33,671 nucleotides of DNA from Allobosea sp. Root483D1. GTDB taxonomy: Bacteria; Pseudomonadota; Alphaproteobacteria; Rhizobiales; Beijerinckiaceae. Positions 16,352 to 24,351 of the stretch are shown one piece after another. Under the pieces are notes generated by a model. The model was given only the letters and a program-made list of their open reading frames with translations, did no database searches and was not told the DNA's origin. Both the position numbers and the translations under genes were made by a program. Location of the stretch: positions 725,655 to 759,325 of the forward strand of contig NZ_LMJW01000020.1 in assembly GCF_001429505.1 (NCBI RefSeq). The letters are read 5' to 3'. The stretch's first letter is position 1, and every line of letters starts with the position of its first letter.

Positions 16352-17986
16352 ATGGTGACGATCTGGCGCATGCTCGCCTTGGCGCTTTGCGCCGCTGCAA
16401 GCCCCGCTCTGGCGCAGGATGAGGGGCGCGTCGCCGACTACAAGCAGAGCGAGGCGGTGCTGGCGCGCTACAAGCCCGTGCCGATACAGCTCGCAACGCC
16501 CTCGTTGACGCGCGGCATGCCTGGGCTGACGACGCAGGCCGAACTCGAGGCTTTCCTCGCCGATCTCACGGCAAAGGCACCTGGCCGGGTCGTGCTCGGC
16601 TCGCTCGGCCAATCGCAGCAGGGGCGCGATCTGCCCTATCTGGTCTTCTCGAAGGAGGGGCTGAAGGACCCCGCCGCACTGAAGGCGCTGGGACGGCCGG
16701 TCGTCTGGTTCGTCGGCCAGCAGCACGGCAACGAGCCGGCCGGGGCGGAGGCGATGCTGGCGCTGGCGCATGACCTGGCGCTAGGCGACCTCGGCGCCGT
16801 GCTCGACAAGCTCGTGGTGGTGATCGTGCCGCGCAGCAATCCGGATGGCGCGGCGGCCGACAAACGGCCCGGCGCCAGCGGCTTCGACCTCAACCGCGAC
16901 CATCTGCTGCTGACCCTGCCGGAGACGCGGGCTCTGCATGCCAAGTTCGCCGAGCTGCCGGCTGACGTGATCATCGACGTGCACGAGTTCTCGGTGGCCA
17001 ATCGCTGGCTGGAGAAGTTCGGTGGGCTCAATGCCGCCGATGCGATGATCCTCTACGCCACCAACCCGGCGGTGCCGCAACCGACGACGAGGATCGCGGC
17101 CGAGCTGGTCAAGCCCGCCATGGACAAGGCGATGGCGGAGAAGGGCCTGACCTCGTTCTGGTACTTCACCACCAGCTATCGCAAGGACGACAAGCTCGTC
17201 TCGATGGGCGGCAATGCGCCCGGTATCGCGCGCAATCTGTTCGGGCTCTCCGGCGCGGTCTCCTTCCTGATCGAGACGCGCGGGGTCGGCTTGCAACTGG
17301 AGAACCTGGAACGCCGCATCGCCACGCATTACGTCATCTCGCGCGCCGTGCTCGACACGGTCGCGGCCAACGACAAGGCGGTGCTAGAGGCGGTGAAGGC
17401 GGCGCGGGCGGAATTGGCGCGCAACCAGGGCGAATTGATCGTCGCCCATCGCATCGCCACCGAGACGGTCGCGATCCCGCTGGTCGATCCGGCGACCGGT
17501 GCCGACATGCCGACCCCGGTCGCGTTCCGCGACTCGCGCAAGGTCACGGTGACGAGCCGGCGGGCGCGGCCGGAGGGCTATCTCGTCCTGCCGGCGGGGC
17601 AGGCGGCGCTCGACGCGCTCAAGCTGAAGGGTCTCGCAACCTGTGCACTGGGCGGTCCGGCGACGCTCGAGGTCGAGGCCTTCATGGTCGAGCAGAAGGG
17701 GCCGGTGAAGAAGATCGACGGCGAGAACATCAATCCGGACCAGGCGGTCAAGGTCGAGCTCAGGCCGCGCCGGATCGAGGTGCCGGCTAATGCCGTCTTC
17801 GTGCCTATGACGCAAACTGGGGCCAATGTCATCGCCGCCTCATTGGAGCCGGATTCTCCGGGCTCTCATGTCGGTGTCGGGGTGGTAGAAACTGCACCGG
17901 CCTCCGGCGAGGCGCCGATCTATCGCGTGCCTCGCGGGACGAAGCTGACGTTCGCGGCCGGAGGCGATGTGGCCTGCGGCCGTTGA
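16352..17986 (+). CDS. Secreted M14-family zinc carboxypeptidase
   Basis: This 544-residue exported metallopeptidase has a signal peptide at residues 1-21 (cleavage after ALA). The M14 zinc ligands are H125 and E128 (QQHGNEPAG) and H211 (DVHEF). Substrate-binding residues lie in RSNPDG (161-166) and NRDH (181-184), and the catalytic glutamate is probably E308 in LIETRG. A C-terminal region of about 200 residues beyond the catalytic domain looks beta-rich and may be an accessory domain. GGAGG about 8 bases upstream supports the start. Its substrate (peptide or cell wall) is unknown. It sits between bolA and the J-domain gene, which are often adjacent in related genomes. Confidence 0.88.
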   Translation: MVTIWRMLALALCAAASPALAQDEGRVADYKQSEAVLARYKPVPIQLATPSLTRGMPGLTTQAELEAFLADLTAKAPGRVVLGSLGQSQQGRDLPYLVFSKEGLKDPAALKALGRPVVWFVGQQHGNEPAGAEAMLALAHDLALGDLGAVLDKLVVVIVPRSNPDGAAADKRPGASGFDLNRDHLLLTLPETRALHAKFAELPADVIIDVHEFSVANRWLEKFGGLNAADAMILYATNPAVPQPTTRIAAELVKPAMDKAMAEKGLTSFWYFTTSYRKDDKLVSMGGNAPGIARNLFGLSGAVSFLIETRGVGLQLENLERRIATHYVISRAVLDTVAANDKAVLEAVKAARAELARNQGELIVAHRIATETVAIPLVDPATGADMPTPVAFRDSRKVTVTSRRARPEGYLVLPAGQAALDALKLKGLATCALGGPATLEVEAFMVEQKGPVKKIDGENINPDQAVKVELRPRRIEVPANAVFVPMTQTGANVIAASLEPDSPGSHVGVGVVETAPASGEAPIYRVPRGTKLTFAAGGDVACGR

Positions 17987-18020
17987 GATCGGCGCGCCGG
18001 ACCACTACCTACCGAGGTTG

Positions 18021-18047
18021 CCGGCCGTTACGGGGGGCCGGGTTCCT
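18021..18047 (+). terminator. Possible terminator after M14 peptidase gene
   Basis: A stem CCGGCC (18021-18026) with GGCCGG (18036-18041) and a 9-nt loop is followed by GTTCCTT. The tail is poor, so this is only a candidate for ending the peptidase transcript before the J-domain gene. Confidence 0.3.
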
Positions 18048-18160
18048 TAAGCAATCGAGGCCATGCTGAGGCCAGACGATTCGCTTGCCGCGGACGCGAG
18101 AGCGATCTGCGCAGCGGCCGGCTTGTCGAAGCAGCGTTCCGCCCGCATAACCATGAGACG

Positions 18161-18778
18161 ATGAACTTCAACTCGCGCCTTTTCGACCGGATCAGGATCG
18201 GCCCTTCCGAGGCGGAAGAGGTGGTCGAGGCCGATGCACGCCATTGCGACCATCCCGGCTGCACCAAGACGGGGGAGTTTCGCGCGCCGATGGGCCGCGG
18301 CAAGGAAGGCAAGTTCTTCCAGTTCTGCCTCGAGCATGTGAAAGCCTACAACGCGACCTACAACTACTTCTCCGGCATGAACGACGAGGCGCTCGCCGCC
18401 TACGCGAAGCAGGAGGAGATCGGCCACCGGCCGACCTGGAAGCTCGGCGTCAATGCCAGCGCAGCCCGGATGGCGCAGCGCGGGCGGGCGACCGGAGGGC
18501 AGGAGGGCGCCGAAGTCGAAGATGCCTTCGGTCTGTTCCGCGGTCGCATCCGCCGCGAGCAGGAGCGGCCCGAGTCGCGCGTCGGCGTGGTGGCGAAGAA
18601 GGCGCTGGAGACGCTCGGCCTCGATGAGAACGCCGACCGCGCTGCGATCAAGGCGCGCTACAAGGAGCTGGTGAAGCGCTTCCATCCCGACGCCAATGGT
18701 GGAGACCGTTCGCGCGAGGGCCGGCTGCAGGAAATCCTCAAGGCCTATCAGACGCTGAAGAGCAGCGGGCTGGCCTAG
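18161..18778 (+). CDS. J-domain protein with N-terminal Cys-rich module
   Basis: This 205-residue cytoplasmic protein ends in a DnaJ-like J-domain (about residues 145-203) with the HPD tripeptide at 175-177 (FHPDANGGD), which stimulates Hsp70 ATPase. The N-terminal half has a conserved block around residues 27-72 with C29, C34, C56 and H59, possibly a zinc site, and an aromatic YNATYNYFSGM segment. This architecture is common in Hyphomicrobiales next to bolA and cobS. Here bolA is displaced by the M14 peptidase gene and cobS is not found downstream. Its client and Hsp70 partner are unknown. The start at 18161 agrees with the conserved N-terminus of such proteins. Confidence 0.88.
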   Translation: MNFNSRLFDRIRIGPSEAEEVVEADARHCDHPGCTKTGEFRAPMGRGKEGKFFQFCLEHVKAYNATYNYFSGMNDEALAAYAKQEEIGHRPTWKLGVNASAARMAQRGRATGGQEGAEVEDAFGLFRGRIRREQERPESRVGVVAKKALETLGLDENADRAAIKARYKELVKRFHPDANGGDRSREGRLQEILKAYQTLKSSGLA

Positions 18779-18845
18779 CGCGGCTTCCGCGGGACTCACC
18801 GACGCCGACAGGCATTTGCAAAAATCAGCACGAGCTGGAGAGGCC

Positions 18846-19718
18846 ATGACCACGGATTCGCAGGTGATCGCCCCCGCCGATGCGGCTGAGCGGCGGGCCA
18901 GGCCTCCGGTCGTGGTCTACCCCAATGGCAGCCTGCCCGGCGCCGACATGGCGATGCTGGCGAAGGCTCGCCAGACCCTGACCAAGCGCGACGAGATCAT
19001 CGTGCCGCCGCGCGAGGCCGGCAGCTTCCGTGTGCCCAAGGGCCATTTCTTCCGGGTCGTCAGCATCGAGGGCCCACAGGTCGGCGACCTCAACCTGTGG
19101 AACGCGGACGATCTCGACGAGCGCTTCTTCAGCGGCAAGACGCGCGCGCTGCACGCGACCCATGTCGGGCTGGGCGACCGGCTCTGGAGCAGCCTGCCGT
19201 ACCTCAGGCCGATGGCGACCATCAGCCATGACACGCTCGGCTGGTATGGTTTCGACCAGGATGGCGCCGGCGTGCACGACGTGATCGGCACGCGCTGCGA
19301 TCCCTATACCCACCGGCTGCTCGGCGAGGGTGGCGACTATCATCATTGCTGCCATTCGAATCTCGCCCGCGCGCTGGGAAAGGCGCGAGGGCTGCCGGCG
19401 CGCGAGGTCGAGCAGCACGTCCATGACGTGCTCAACGTCTTCATGTGCACCGGCTTCACCCGCGACACGCAGCAGTACTTCATGAAGGCGAGCCCGGTTC
19501 GGCCCGGCGACTTCCTCGAGCTCTTCGCCGAGATCGACCTGCTCGGGGCGATCTCGGCCTGCCCGGGCGGCGATTGCGGCCAAACCCATTCGAGCGATGT
19601 CGCCGTCTGCCACCCGCTCAAGGTCGAGATCTACGAGGCCGATCCAGCGACGTTGACCGGCTGGCGCTCGCCGCAGCGCAGCCCTTACGGGCGCAGCCAC
19701 GGCGAGACTGGCGGCTGA
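18846..19718 (+). CDS. DUF1989 (urea carboxylase-associated family) protein
   Basis: This 290-residue protein has a DUF1989 core (about residues 50-255). Conserved segments are the FRVVSIEGPQVGDLNLWN region, the Cys/His block GGDYHHCCHSNLARAL, and the end CPGGDCGQTHSS, which together look like a metal-binding set. Short DUF1989 proteins paired in guanidine operons form carboxyguanidine deaminase, but this longer stand-alone type has no urea carboxylase or guanidine genes nearby, so its reaction is not assigned. The ATG at 18846, with GGAGAGG just upstream, is preferred over an in-frame start at 18816. The gene is 67 bp behind the J-domain gene and convergent with the protease gene. Confidence 0.82.
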   Translation: MTTDSQVIAPADAAERRARPPVVVYPNGSLPGADMAMLAKARQTLTKRDEIIVPPREAGSFRVPKGHFFRVVSIEGPQVGDLNLWNADDLDERFFSGKTRALHATHVGLGDRLWSSLPYLRPMATISHDTLGWYGFDQDGAGVHDVIGTRCDPYTHRLLGEGGDYHHCCHSNLARALGKARGLPAREVEQHVHDVLNVFMCTGFTRDTQQYFMKASPVRPGDFLELFAEIDLLGAISACPGGDCGQTHSSDVAVCHPLKVEIYEADPATLTGWRSPQRSPYGRSHGETGG

Positions 19719-19740
19719 GGGCGAAGACCCTCAGTTCTTC
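19715..19740 (+). terminator. Hairpin between convergent DUF1989 and protease genes
   Basis: A perfect 7-bp stem CTGAGGG (19715-19721) with CCCTCAG (19728-19734) has a CGAAGA loop and is followed by TTCTTC. The TGA of the plus-strand gene lies in the left arm, and the stop of the minus-strand protease gene lies in the right arm. It probably ends the plus-strand transcript; the minus side has no T-run. Confidence 0.5.
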
Positions 19741-20738
19741 AGCAGCGAGTTCATCCCGTCGGTGTCGAGATTGTCGGAGCTGCGCAGCGCGCGGGTGCCT
19801 TCGGCCGAGGTGGGTTGGTCGCCATCCTGGCCGCCGCCGCTGGACGCAACCGGTGCGTCGCCGGATGGCGCCTGTCCGCCCGCGCCAGCCATTTTGCGCA
19901 GAAGCGGGCTGGCCTGGAGCAGCGCGGTCATGCTGGTCGCGGTGTTGTAGCTGTTGGGATCATTGGGAGCGAGGCCGCCCTGCTTGTGAAGGGCGATGCC
20001 CGCATTGCCGGCGTTGTAGAGGAGCGAGCCGGACGAGCCGCCGAGCGTGTCGCAGCGATGGCGCAGCTCGGCCGCCTCGCCTTGCTGGCGTGTCGCCATG
20101 CAGCGGAAGCGGCTCATCACCTTGGGCCGGCCTGCCGGATGGTGGATCACCATCAGCGAGGGGGCGCCGCCGGACGGCGTCGCCGCGAGCTTGACCGAGC
20201 CATAGGTCGCGGTCGGATTGCCCTTCGCCTTGGCGATTGCGTAGTCGAGATTGGCATTGAACTCGACCGGCTTGGGGTCGAGCTCGAAGACTTTCGCGCC
20301 TTTGCCGTCCTGCGTCAGGAAATCCATGACGATGATGGCGCGTACCGGCGTCATCTCGCCGCTCTGCGGCAGGCAGTGATGGTTGGTCAGGACATAATCG
20401 CCCGGCAGCAGCTCGCCGGTGCAATGGGCGCCCGACTGCTTGCCGGTCTTATTGTCCTTCAGCAGGATGTCGATCCGCCCGACGGGCTTGGCCATCTTCG
20501 CGAGTGGATCGCGCTGATCGAGCTCCGCGATCGGCTCGAAGGCACCCTTGTTGTTCTCGATCTGGGTCGCGGCGTCGCCGGTGCTCTGCCGCCGGGGCAT
20601 GCTGACCTTGCCGAAATCGCTGGGATCGAAGCCCATCGTCTGGGCCGCGGCGGGGCCGGCAAGGGCAAAGCCTATGGCGCCGATAAAGGCGGCGCGGATG
20701 TTGGCGCCGGTCAATGCGGTCTGCAGCCGTGCGGGCAT
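19731..20738 (-). CDS. Secreted trypsin-like serine protease
   Basis: This 335-residue exported protein has a chymotrypsin/trypsin-fold peptidase domain. A signal peptide covers residues 1-33 (cleavage near AAAQ). The catalytic triad can be placed at H121 (LTNHHC), D165 (NLDYAI) and S236 (GGSSGS). Cysteine pairs C106/C122 and C213/C229 could form the usual disulfides. The last 50 residues are Gly/Ser/Asp-rich and probably disordered. The frame stays open far upstream by chance inside the mutase gene. The ATG at 20738 is chosen because GAGGAGAGG lies before it and a good signal peptide follows. A 182-bp gap from the mutase gene suggests its own promoter. Physiological target unknown. Confidence 0.87.
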   Translation of the reverse strand: MPARLQTALTGANIRAAFIGAIGFALAGPAAAQTMGFDPSDFGKVSMPRRQSTGDAATQIENNKGAFEPIAELDQRDPLAKMAKPVGRIDILLKDNKTGKQSGAHCTGELLPGDYVLTNHHCLPQSGEMTPVRAIIVMDFLTQDGKGAKVFELDPKPVEFNANLDYAIAKAKGNPTATYGSVKLAATPSGGAPSLMVIHHPAGRPKVMSRFRCMATRQQGEAAELRHRCDTLGGSSGSLLYNAGNAGIALHKQGGLAPNDPNSYNTATSMTALLQASPLLRKMAGAGGQAPSGDAPVASSGGGQDGDQPTSAEGTRALRSSDNLDTDGMNSLLKN

Positions 20739-20920
20739 GCGCTTCTTCCTCTCCTCAAGCGGGTCCCTCGCGGCCCTGCCGACGACCGCCTTCAGGCACG
20801 AACCAGCGCCGCGGGACGCGGGCACGGCCGAGCAGTACCGGGACGATAGTCGTCCGCACGCGCTTGCGAAAGCCTGAGCGCTTTTCGCGTGTACGGGAAG
20901 CTCGGGAAGGCGACCGGCTC

Positions 20921-22924
20921 TCAGCGCGCCTTCGCTGCCAGCCCGGCGACGTCGGCGATGATGCCGTCGAGCGCGAAATCCTTCGGGGTGTAGACGCGCG
21001 CCACGCCCATGTTCTTCAACGCGTTCTCGTCGTCGGGCGGGATGATGCCGCCAACCACGACTGGCACGTTCATACCGGCGACGCGCAGCCTTGCGGTGAC
21101 GTCGCGGACCAGCGGCAAATGCGAGCCGGAGAGGATGGAGAGCCCGATGATATCGGCTTCGGTCTCCTGCGCCTGCGTCACGATCTCCTCCGGCGTCTGG
21201 CGGATGCCGCCATAACTCACCGCCATGCCAGCATCGCGGGCGCGCACCGCGATCTGCTCGGCGCCGTTCGAGTGGCCGTCGAGGCCGGGCTTTCCGACGA
21301 GGAAGCGCGGCGGCCTGCCGAGTTTCTCGGTTGCCAGGGCGACAGCGGCCTTGACGGTAGCCAGCCCGGCATCGTCGCCGAGCTTGGTCGTGTCGACGCC
21401 GGTCGGGGCGCGGTACTCGCCGAAGATCTCGCGCAAGGTCTGGGCCCACTCGCCGGTGGTGACGCGGGCCTTGGCGCAGGCGATCGAGGCCGGCATGACG
21501 TTGCGGTCCTCCTTGGCGGCGCTGGCGAGTTCGGCGAGTGCGGCCTCCGCCTCCTTGCCGTCGCGCGCTGCGCGCCAGGCCTTCAGCCGGCCGACGGCCT
21601 CGATCTCGACCGAGTCCGGAACCGTCACGACATTGCCTTCGCCGGCCGAAAGCGGCGAGGGCTCGCTGGTGGTGAACTTGTTGACGCCGACGACGATCTG
21701 CTCGCCGCGCTCGATCGCCTCGATGCGGCGCGCCCCGTTCTCGACCAGGGCCATCTTCATGTAGCCGCTCTCGACCGCGGCGAGCGCGCCGCCCATCGCG
21801 TCGATCTTCGCCAGTTCCGCCAGTGCGGCCGCTTTCAGCTCTTCGACCTTGGCATCGACCTCTTTCGAACCGTCGAAGATGTCGCCGAACTCGAGCAAAT
21901 CGGTCTCGTAGGCCAGCACCTGCTGCATGCGCAGCGACCATTGCTGGTCGAAGGGACGGGGCAAGCCGAGCGCCTCGTTCCAGGCTGGCAATTGCACGGC
22001 GCGGGCCCGGGCCTTCTTCGACAGGGTCACCGCCAGCATCTCGATCAGGATGCGATAGACATTGTTCTCGGCCTGCGGCTCGGTCAGCCCGAGCGAGTTG
22101 ACCTGCACGCCATAGCGGAAGCGGCGATGCTGCTCCTCCAGCACATTGAAGCGCTTCAGCGTGATCTCGTCCCAGAGATCGACGAAAGCCCGCATCTTGC
22201 AGAGCTCGGTGACGAAGCGCATGCCGGCGTTGACGAAGAAGGAGATGCGGCCGACGACGCTGCCGAACTCCTCGGGCGCCACTTCCGGCCGGGCCCTGAT
22301 CGAGTCGAGCAGGGCGATCGCGGTCGCCAGCGCGAAGGAGAGCTCCTGCACCGGCGAGGCGCCGGCCTCCTGCAGATGATAGGAGCAGACATTGGTCGGG
22401 TTCCACTTCGGCAGCTCGCGCGCCGTAAACACGACGATGTCGGTGGTCAGCCGCATCGAGGGGCGCGGCGGGAAGACGTAAGTTCCGCGCGACAGGTATT
22501 CCTTGACGAGGTCGTTCTGGGTCGTGCCCTGCAGGGCGGCACGCTCGGCGCCCTGTTCGTCGGCGGTGGCGATATAAAGCGAGAGCAGCCAGGCCGCCGT
22601 CGCGTTGATCGTCATCGAGGTGTTCATCTGCGCCAGCGGGATCTGCTCGAAGAGCGCTCGCATGTCGCCGAGATGGGTGATGGGCACGCCGACCTTGCCG
22701 ACCTCGCCGCGCGACAGCACGTGGTCCGGGTCGTAGCCGGTCTGGGTCGGCAGGTCGAAGGCGACGGAGAGGCCGGTCTGGCCCTTGGCGAGATTGGTCC
22801 GGTAGAGCTTGTTCGATTCGGTCGCGTCGGAATGGCCGGCATAGGTCCGGAAGATCCAGGGCTTGTCGCGCGGCAAAGCCTTGTCGCGCTGGGTCTGTTT
22901 CCCGAGCGGATCGATCGCGTTCAT
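20921..22924 (-). CDS. ecm: Ethylmalonyl-CoA mutase (MeaA-type, B12-dependent)
   Basis: This 667-residue adenosylcobalamin enzyme converts (2R)-ethylmalonyl-CoA to (2S)-methylsuccinyl-CoA in the ethylmalonyl-CoA pathway for acetyl-CoA assimilation. It has the methylmalonyl-CoA mutase-type N-terminal barrel (WIFRTYAGHSDATESN, then LSVAFDLPTQTGYD) and a C-terminal B12 domain with the cobalt-ligand motif D549-x-H551-xx-G554 and the GSHLPL segment. The single-chain length and the sequence resemble MeaA/Ecm rather than methylmalonyl-CoA mutase, which is usually longer or has two subunits. The ATG at 22924 has AGGGAG upstream and is preferred over an in-frame start at 22963. The rest of the pathway is not in this window. 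It lies 115 bp behind the tartrate dehydratase gene on the same strand. Confidence 0.9.
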   Translation of the reverse strand: MNAIDPLGKQTQRDKALPRDKPWIFRTYAGHSDATESNKLYRTNLAKGQTGLSVAFDLPTQTGYDPDHVLSRGEVGKVGVPITHLGDMRALFEQIPLAQMNTSMTINATAAWLLSLYIATADEQGAERAALQGTTQNDLVKEYLSRGTYVFPPRPSMRLTTDIVVFTARELPKWNPTNVCSYHLQEAGASPVQELSFALATAIALLDSIRARPEVAPEEFGSVVGRISFFVNAGMRFVTELCKMRAFVDLWDEITLKRFNVLEEQHRRFRYGVQVNSLGLTEPQAENNVYRILIEMLAVTLSKKARARAVQLPAWNEALGLPRPFDQQWSLRMQQVLAYETDLLEFGDIFDGSKEVDAKVEELKAAALAELAKIDAMGGALAAVESGYMKMALVENGARRIEAIERGEQIVVGVNKFTTSEPSPLSAGEGNVVTVPDSVEIEAVGRLKAWRAARDGKEAEAALAELASAAKEDRNVMPASIACAKARVTTGEWAQTLREIFGEYRAPTGVDTTKLGDDAGLATVKAAVALATEKLGRPPRFLVGKPGLDGHSNGAEQIAVRARDAGMAVSYGGIRQTPEEIVTQAQETEADIIGLSILSGSHLPLVRDVTARLRVAGMNVPVVVGGIIPPDDENALKNMGVARVYTPKDFALDGIIADVAGLAAKAR

Positions 22925-23039
22925 GCTCGCTCCCTGCCGTGCCGTCTTGATGTGCTCGTGCAAATTGATTGTTGCACTGCAGCGAAGATAACGCCAGAGG
23001 GCGGGAAAGGTCGCGTCAGACGATGGGATAAGGTGGGCG

Positions 23040-24203
23040 CTACTCCGCCAGCTCCCGCATCACCTTGATCAAGTCGCTCTTGCCCTCGAAACCGATGCCG
23101 GGCAGCTCCGGCATGGTGATGACGCTGTCCTCGACGCGGACCGAGTCGGGAAAGCCGCCATAGGGCTGGAACAGGTCAGGGTAGCTCTCATTGCCGCCTA
23201 GTCCGAGGCCGGCGGCGATGTTGAGAGACATCTGGTGGCCGCCATGCGGGATGCAGCGATCCCAGCCCCAGCCAGAGACCTTGAGTGCGGCCAGTGTGCG
23301 CTGGTACTCGCACAGCCCATAGGAGAGGGCGCAGTCGAACTGCAGCCAGTCGCGGTCGGGGCGCATGCCACCATGGCGCAGCAGGTTGCGGGCGTCCTGG
23401 TGGCTGAAGAGATTTTCGCCCGTGGCCATCGGGCCGGGATAGAACTCGGCCAGCGCCGCCTGCAAAGCGTAGTCGAGCGGATCGCCCGCCTCCTCGTACC
23501 AGAACAGCGGATACTCCCGCAGCGCCTTGGCATAGGCGATGGCGGTTTCCAGATCGAAGCGGCCATTGGCGTCGACAGCGAGCTCAGCATCACTGCCAAT
23601 CTCGGTCAGCACTGCCTCGATGCGGCGGCGATCCTCCGCCTGCGACGCGCCACCGATCTTCATCTTCACGACGCGATAGCCGCGGTCGAGATAAGAGCGC
23701 ATCTCGGCGCGCAGCGCATCGTCGTCCTTGCCGGGGTAATAGTAGCCCCCGGCGGCGTAGACGAAGACGCGCGGGTCGGCCTCGCGGCCATGGCGGTCGG
23801 CGAGCAGGCGGAACAGCGGCTTGCCGGCGATCTTGGCGGTCGCATCCCAGATCGCCATGTCGAGCGTGCCGACGGCGACCGAGCGTTCGCCATGGCCGCC
23901 CGGCTTCTCGTTCTTCATCATGGCCGCCCAGCAGCGGTCGGGATCGAGATTGTCGCCGGTGTCGTTCAGCAAGCCCTTGGCCTCGGCCTCGAGCAGGCGG
24001 GGAGCGAAACGCTCACGGATCAGGCCGCCCTGGCCGTAGCGACCGTTGGAATTGAAGCCGTAGCCGACGACGCGGCGGCCGTCGCGGACGACGTCGGTGA
24101 CGACCGCGACGAGGCTGGTCGTCATCTTCGAGAAGTCGATATAGGCGTTGCGGATCGGCGAGGCGATCGGCTGCGTGATCTCGCGGACATCGACGATGCG
24201 CAT
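23040..24203 (-). CDS. tarD: D(-)-tartrate dehydratase, enolase superfamily
   Basis: This 387-residue enolase-superfamily enzyme dehydrates D-tartrate to oxaloacetate. The N-terminal capping domain (including NSNGRYGQGG) is followed by the barrel with the K180-x-K182 base pair (VVKMKIGG). Metal ligands are D211 (VDANGRFD), E237 (WYEEAGDPL) and E263 (TGENLFSHQD), and H320 (CIPHGGHQ) is the second catalytic residue. All catalytic and metal positions match, with a constant offset of two, those I recall for the characterised Bradyrhizobium japonicum TarD, and the overall sequence looks very similar. The ATG at 24203 has GGGAG about 10 bases upstream. The gene is divergent (148 bp) from the aminotransferase gene. 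Confidence 0.9.
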   Translation of the reverse strand: MRIVDVREITQPIASPIRNAYIDFSKMTTSLVAVVTDVVRDGRRVVGYGFNSNGRYGQGGLIRERFAPRLLEAEAKGLLNDTGDNLDPDRCWAAMMKNEKPGGHGERSVAVGTLDMAIWDATAKIAGKPLFRLLADRHGREADPRVFVYAAGGYYYPGKDDDALRAEMRSYLDRGYRVVKMKIGGASQAEDRRRIEAVLTEIGSDAELAVDANGRFDLETAIAYAKALREYPLFWYEEAGDPLDYALQAALAEFYPGPMATGENLFSHQDARNLLRHGGMRPDRDWLQFDCALSYGLCEYQRTLAALKVSGWGWDRCIPHGGHQMSLNIAAGLGLGGNESYPDLFQPYGGFPDSVRVEDSVITMPELPGIGFEGKSDLIKVMRELAE

Positions 24204-24351
24204 GCTCTGTTCTCCCTCGCTCCGTTTATGCCCCGGCCTGAACGGGCGAGCCACCGCCGATCCCGGGAGAGGCCATGCGTTGGCCACGGTTTCGCTGGGC
24301 GGCCTGGCTCTGTAGGCTTCGCCGCGATCGTCACGCAGCATCGGGCCAAGA

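Noticed and set aside
20739..22406. Upstream extension of the serine protease frame to 891 codons
   Set aside because: The extra N-terminal part is a shifted reading of the mutase gene; a real signal peptide and ribosome binding site mark the start at 20738.
20714..23068. 784-codon plus-strand open frame
   Set aside because: It is antisense to the ethylmalonyl-CoA mutase gene, with Arg/Asp/Gly/His-rich shadow composition and no domain; high GC makes such antisense frames common.
24271..24285. Short dyad GGCCA-N5-TGGCC between tarD and the aminotransferase
   Set aside because: Five-base GC-rich arms are expected often by chance here; no second copy seen.
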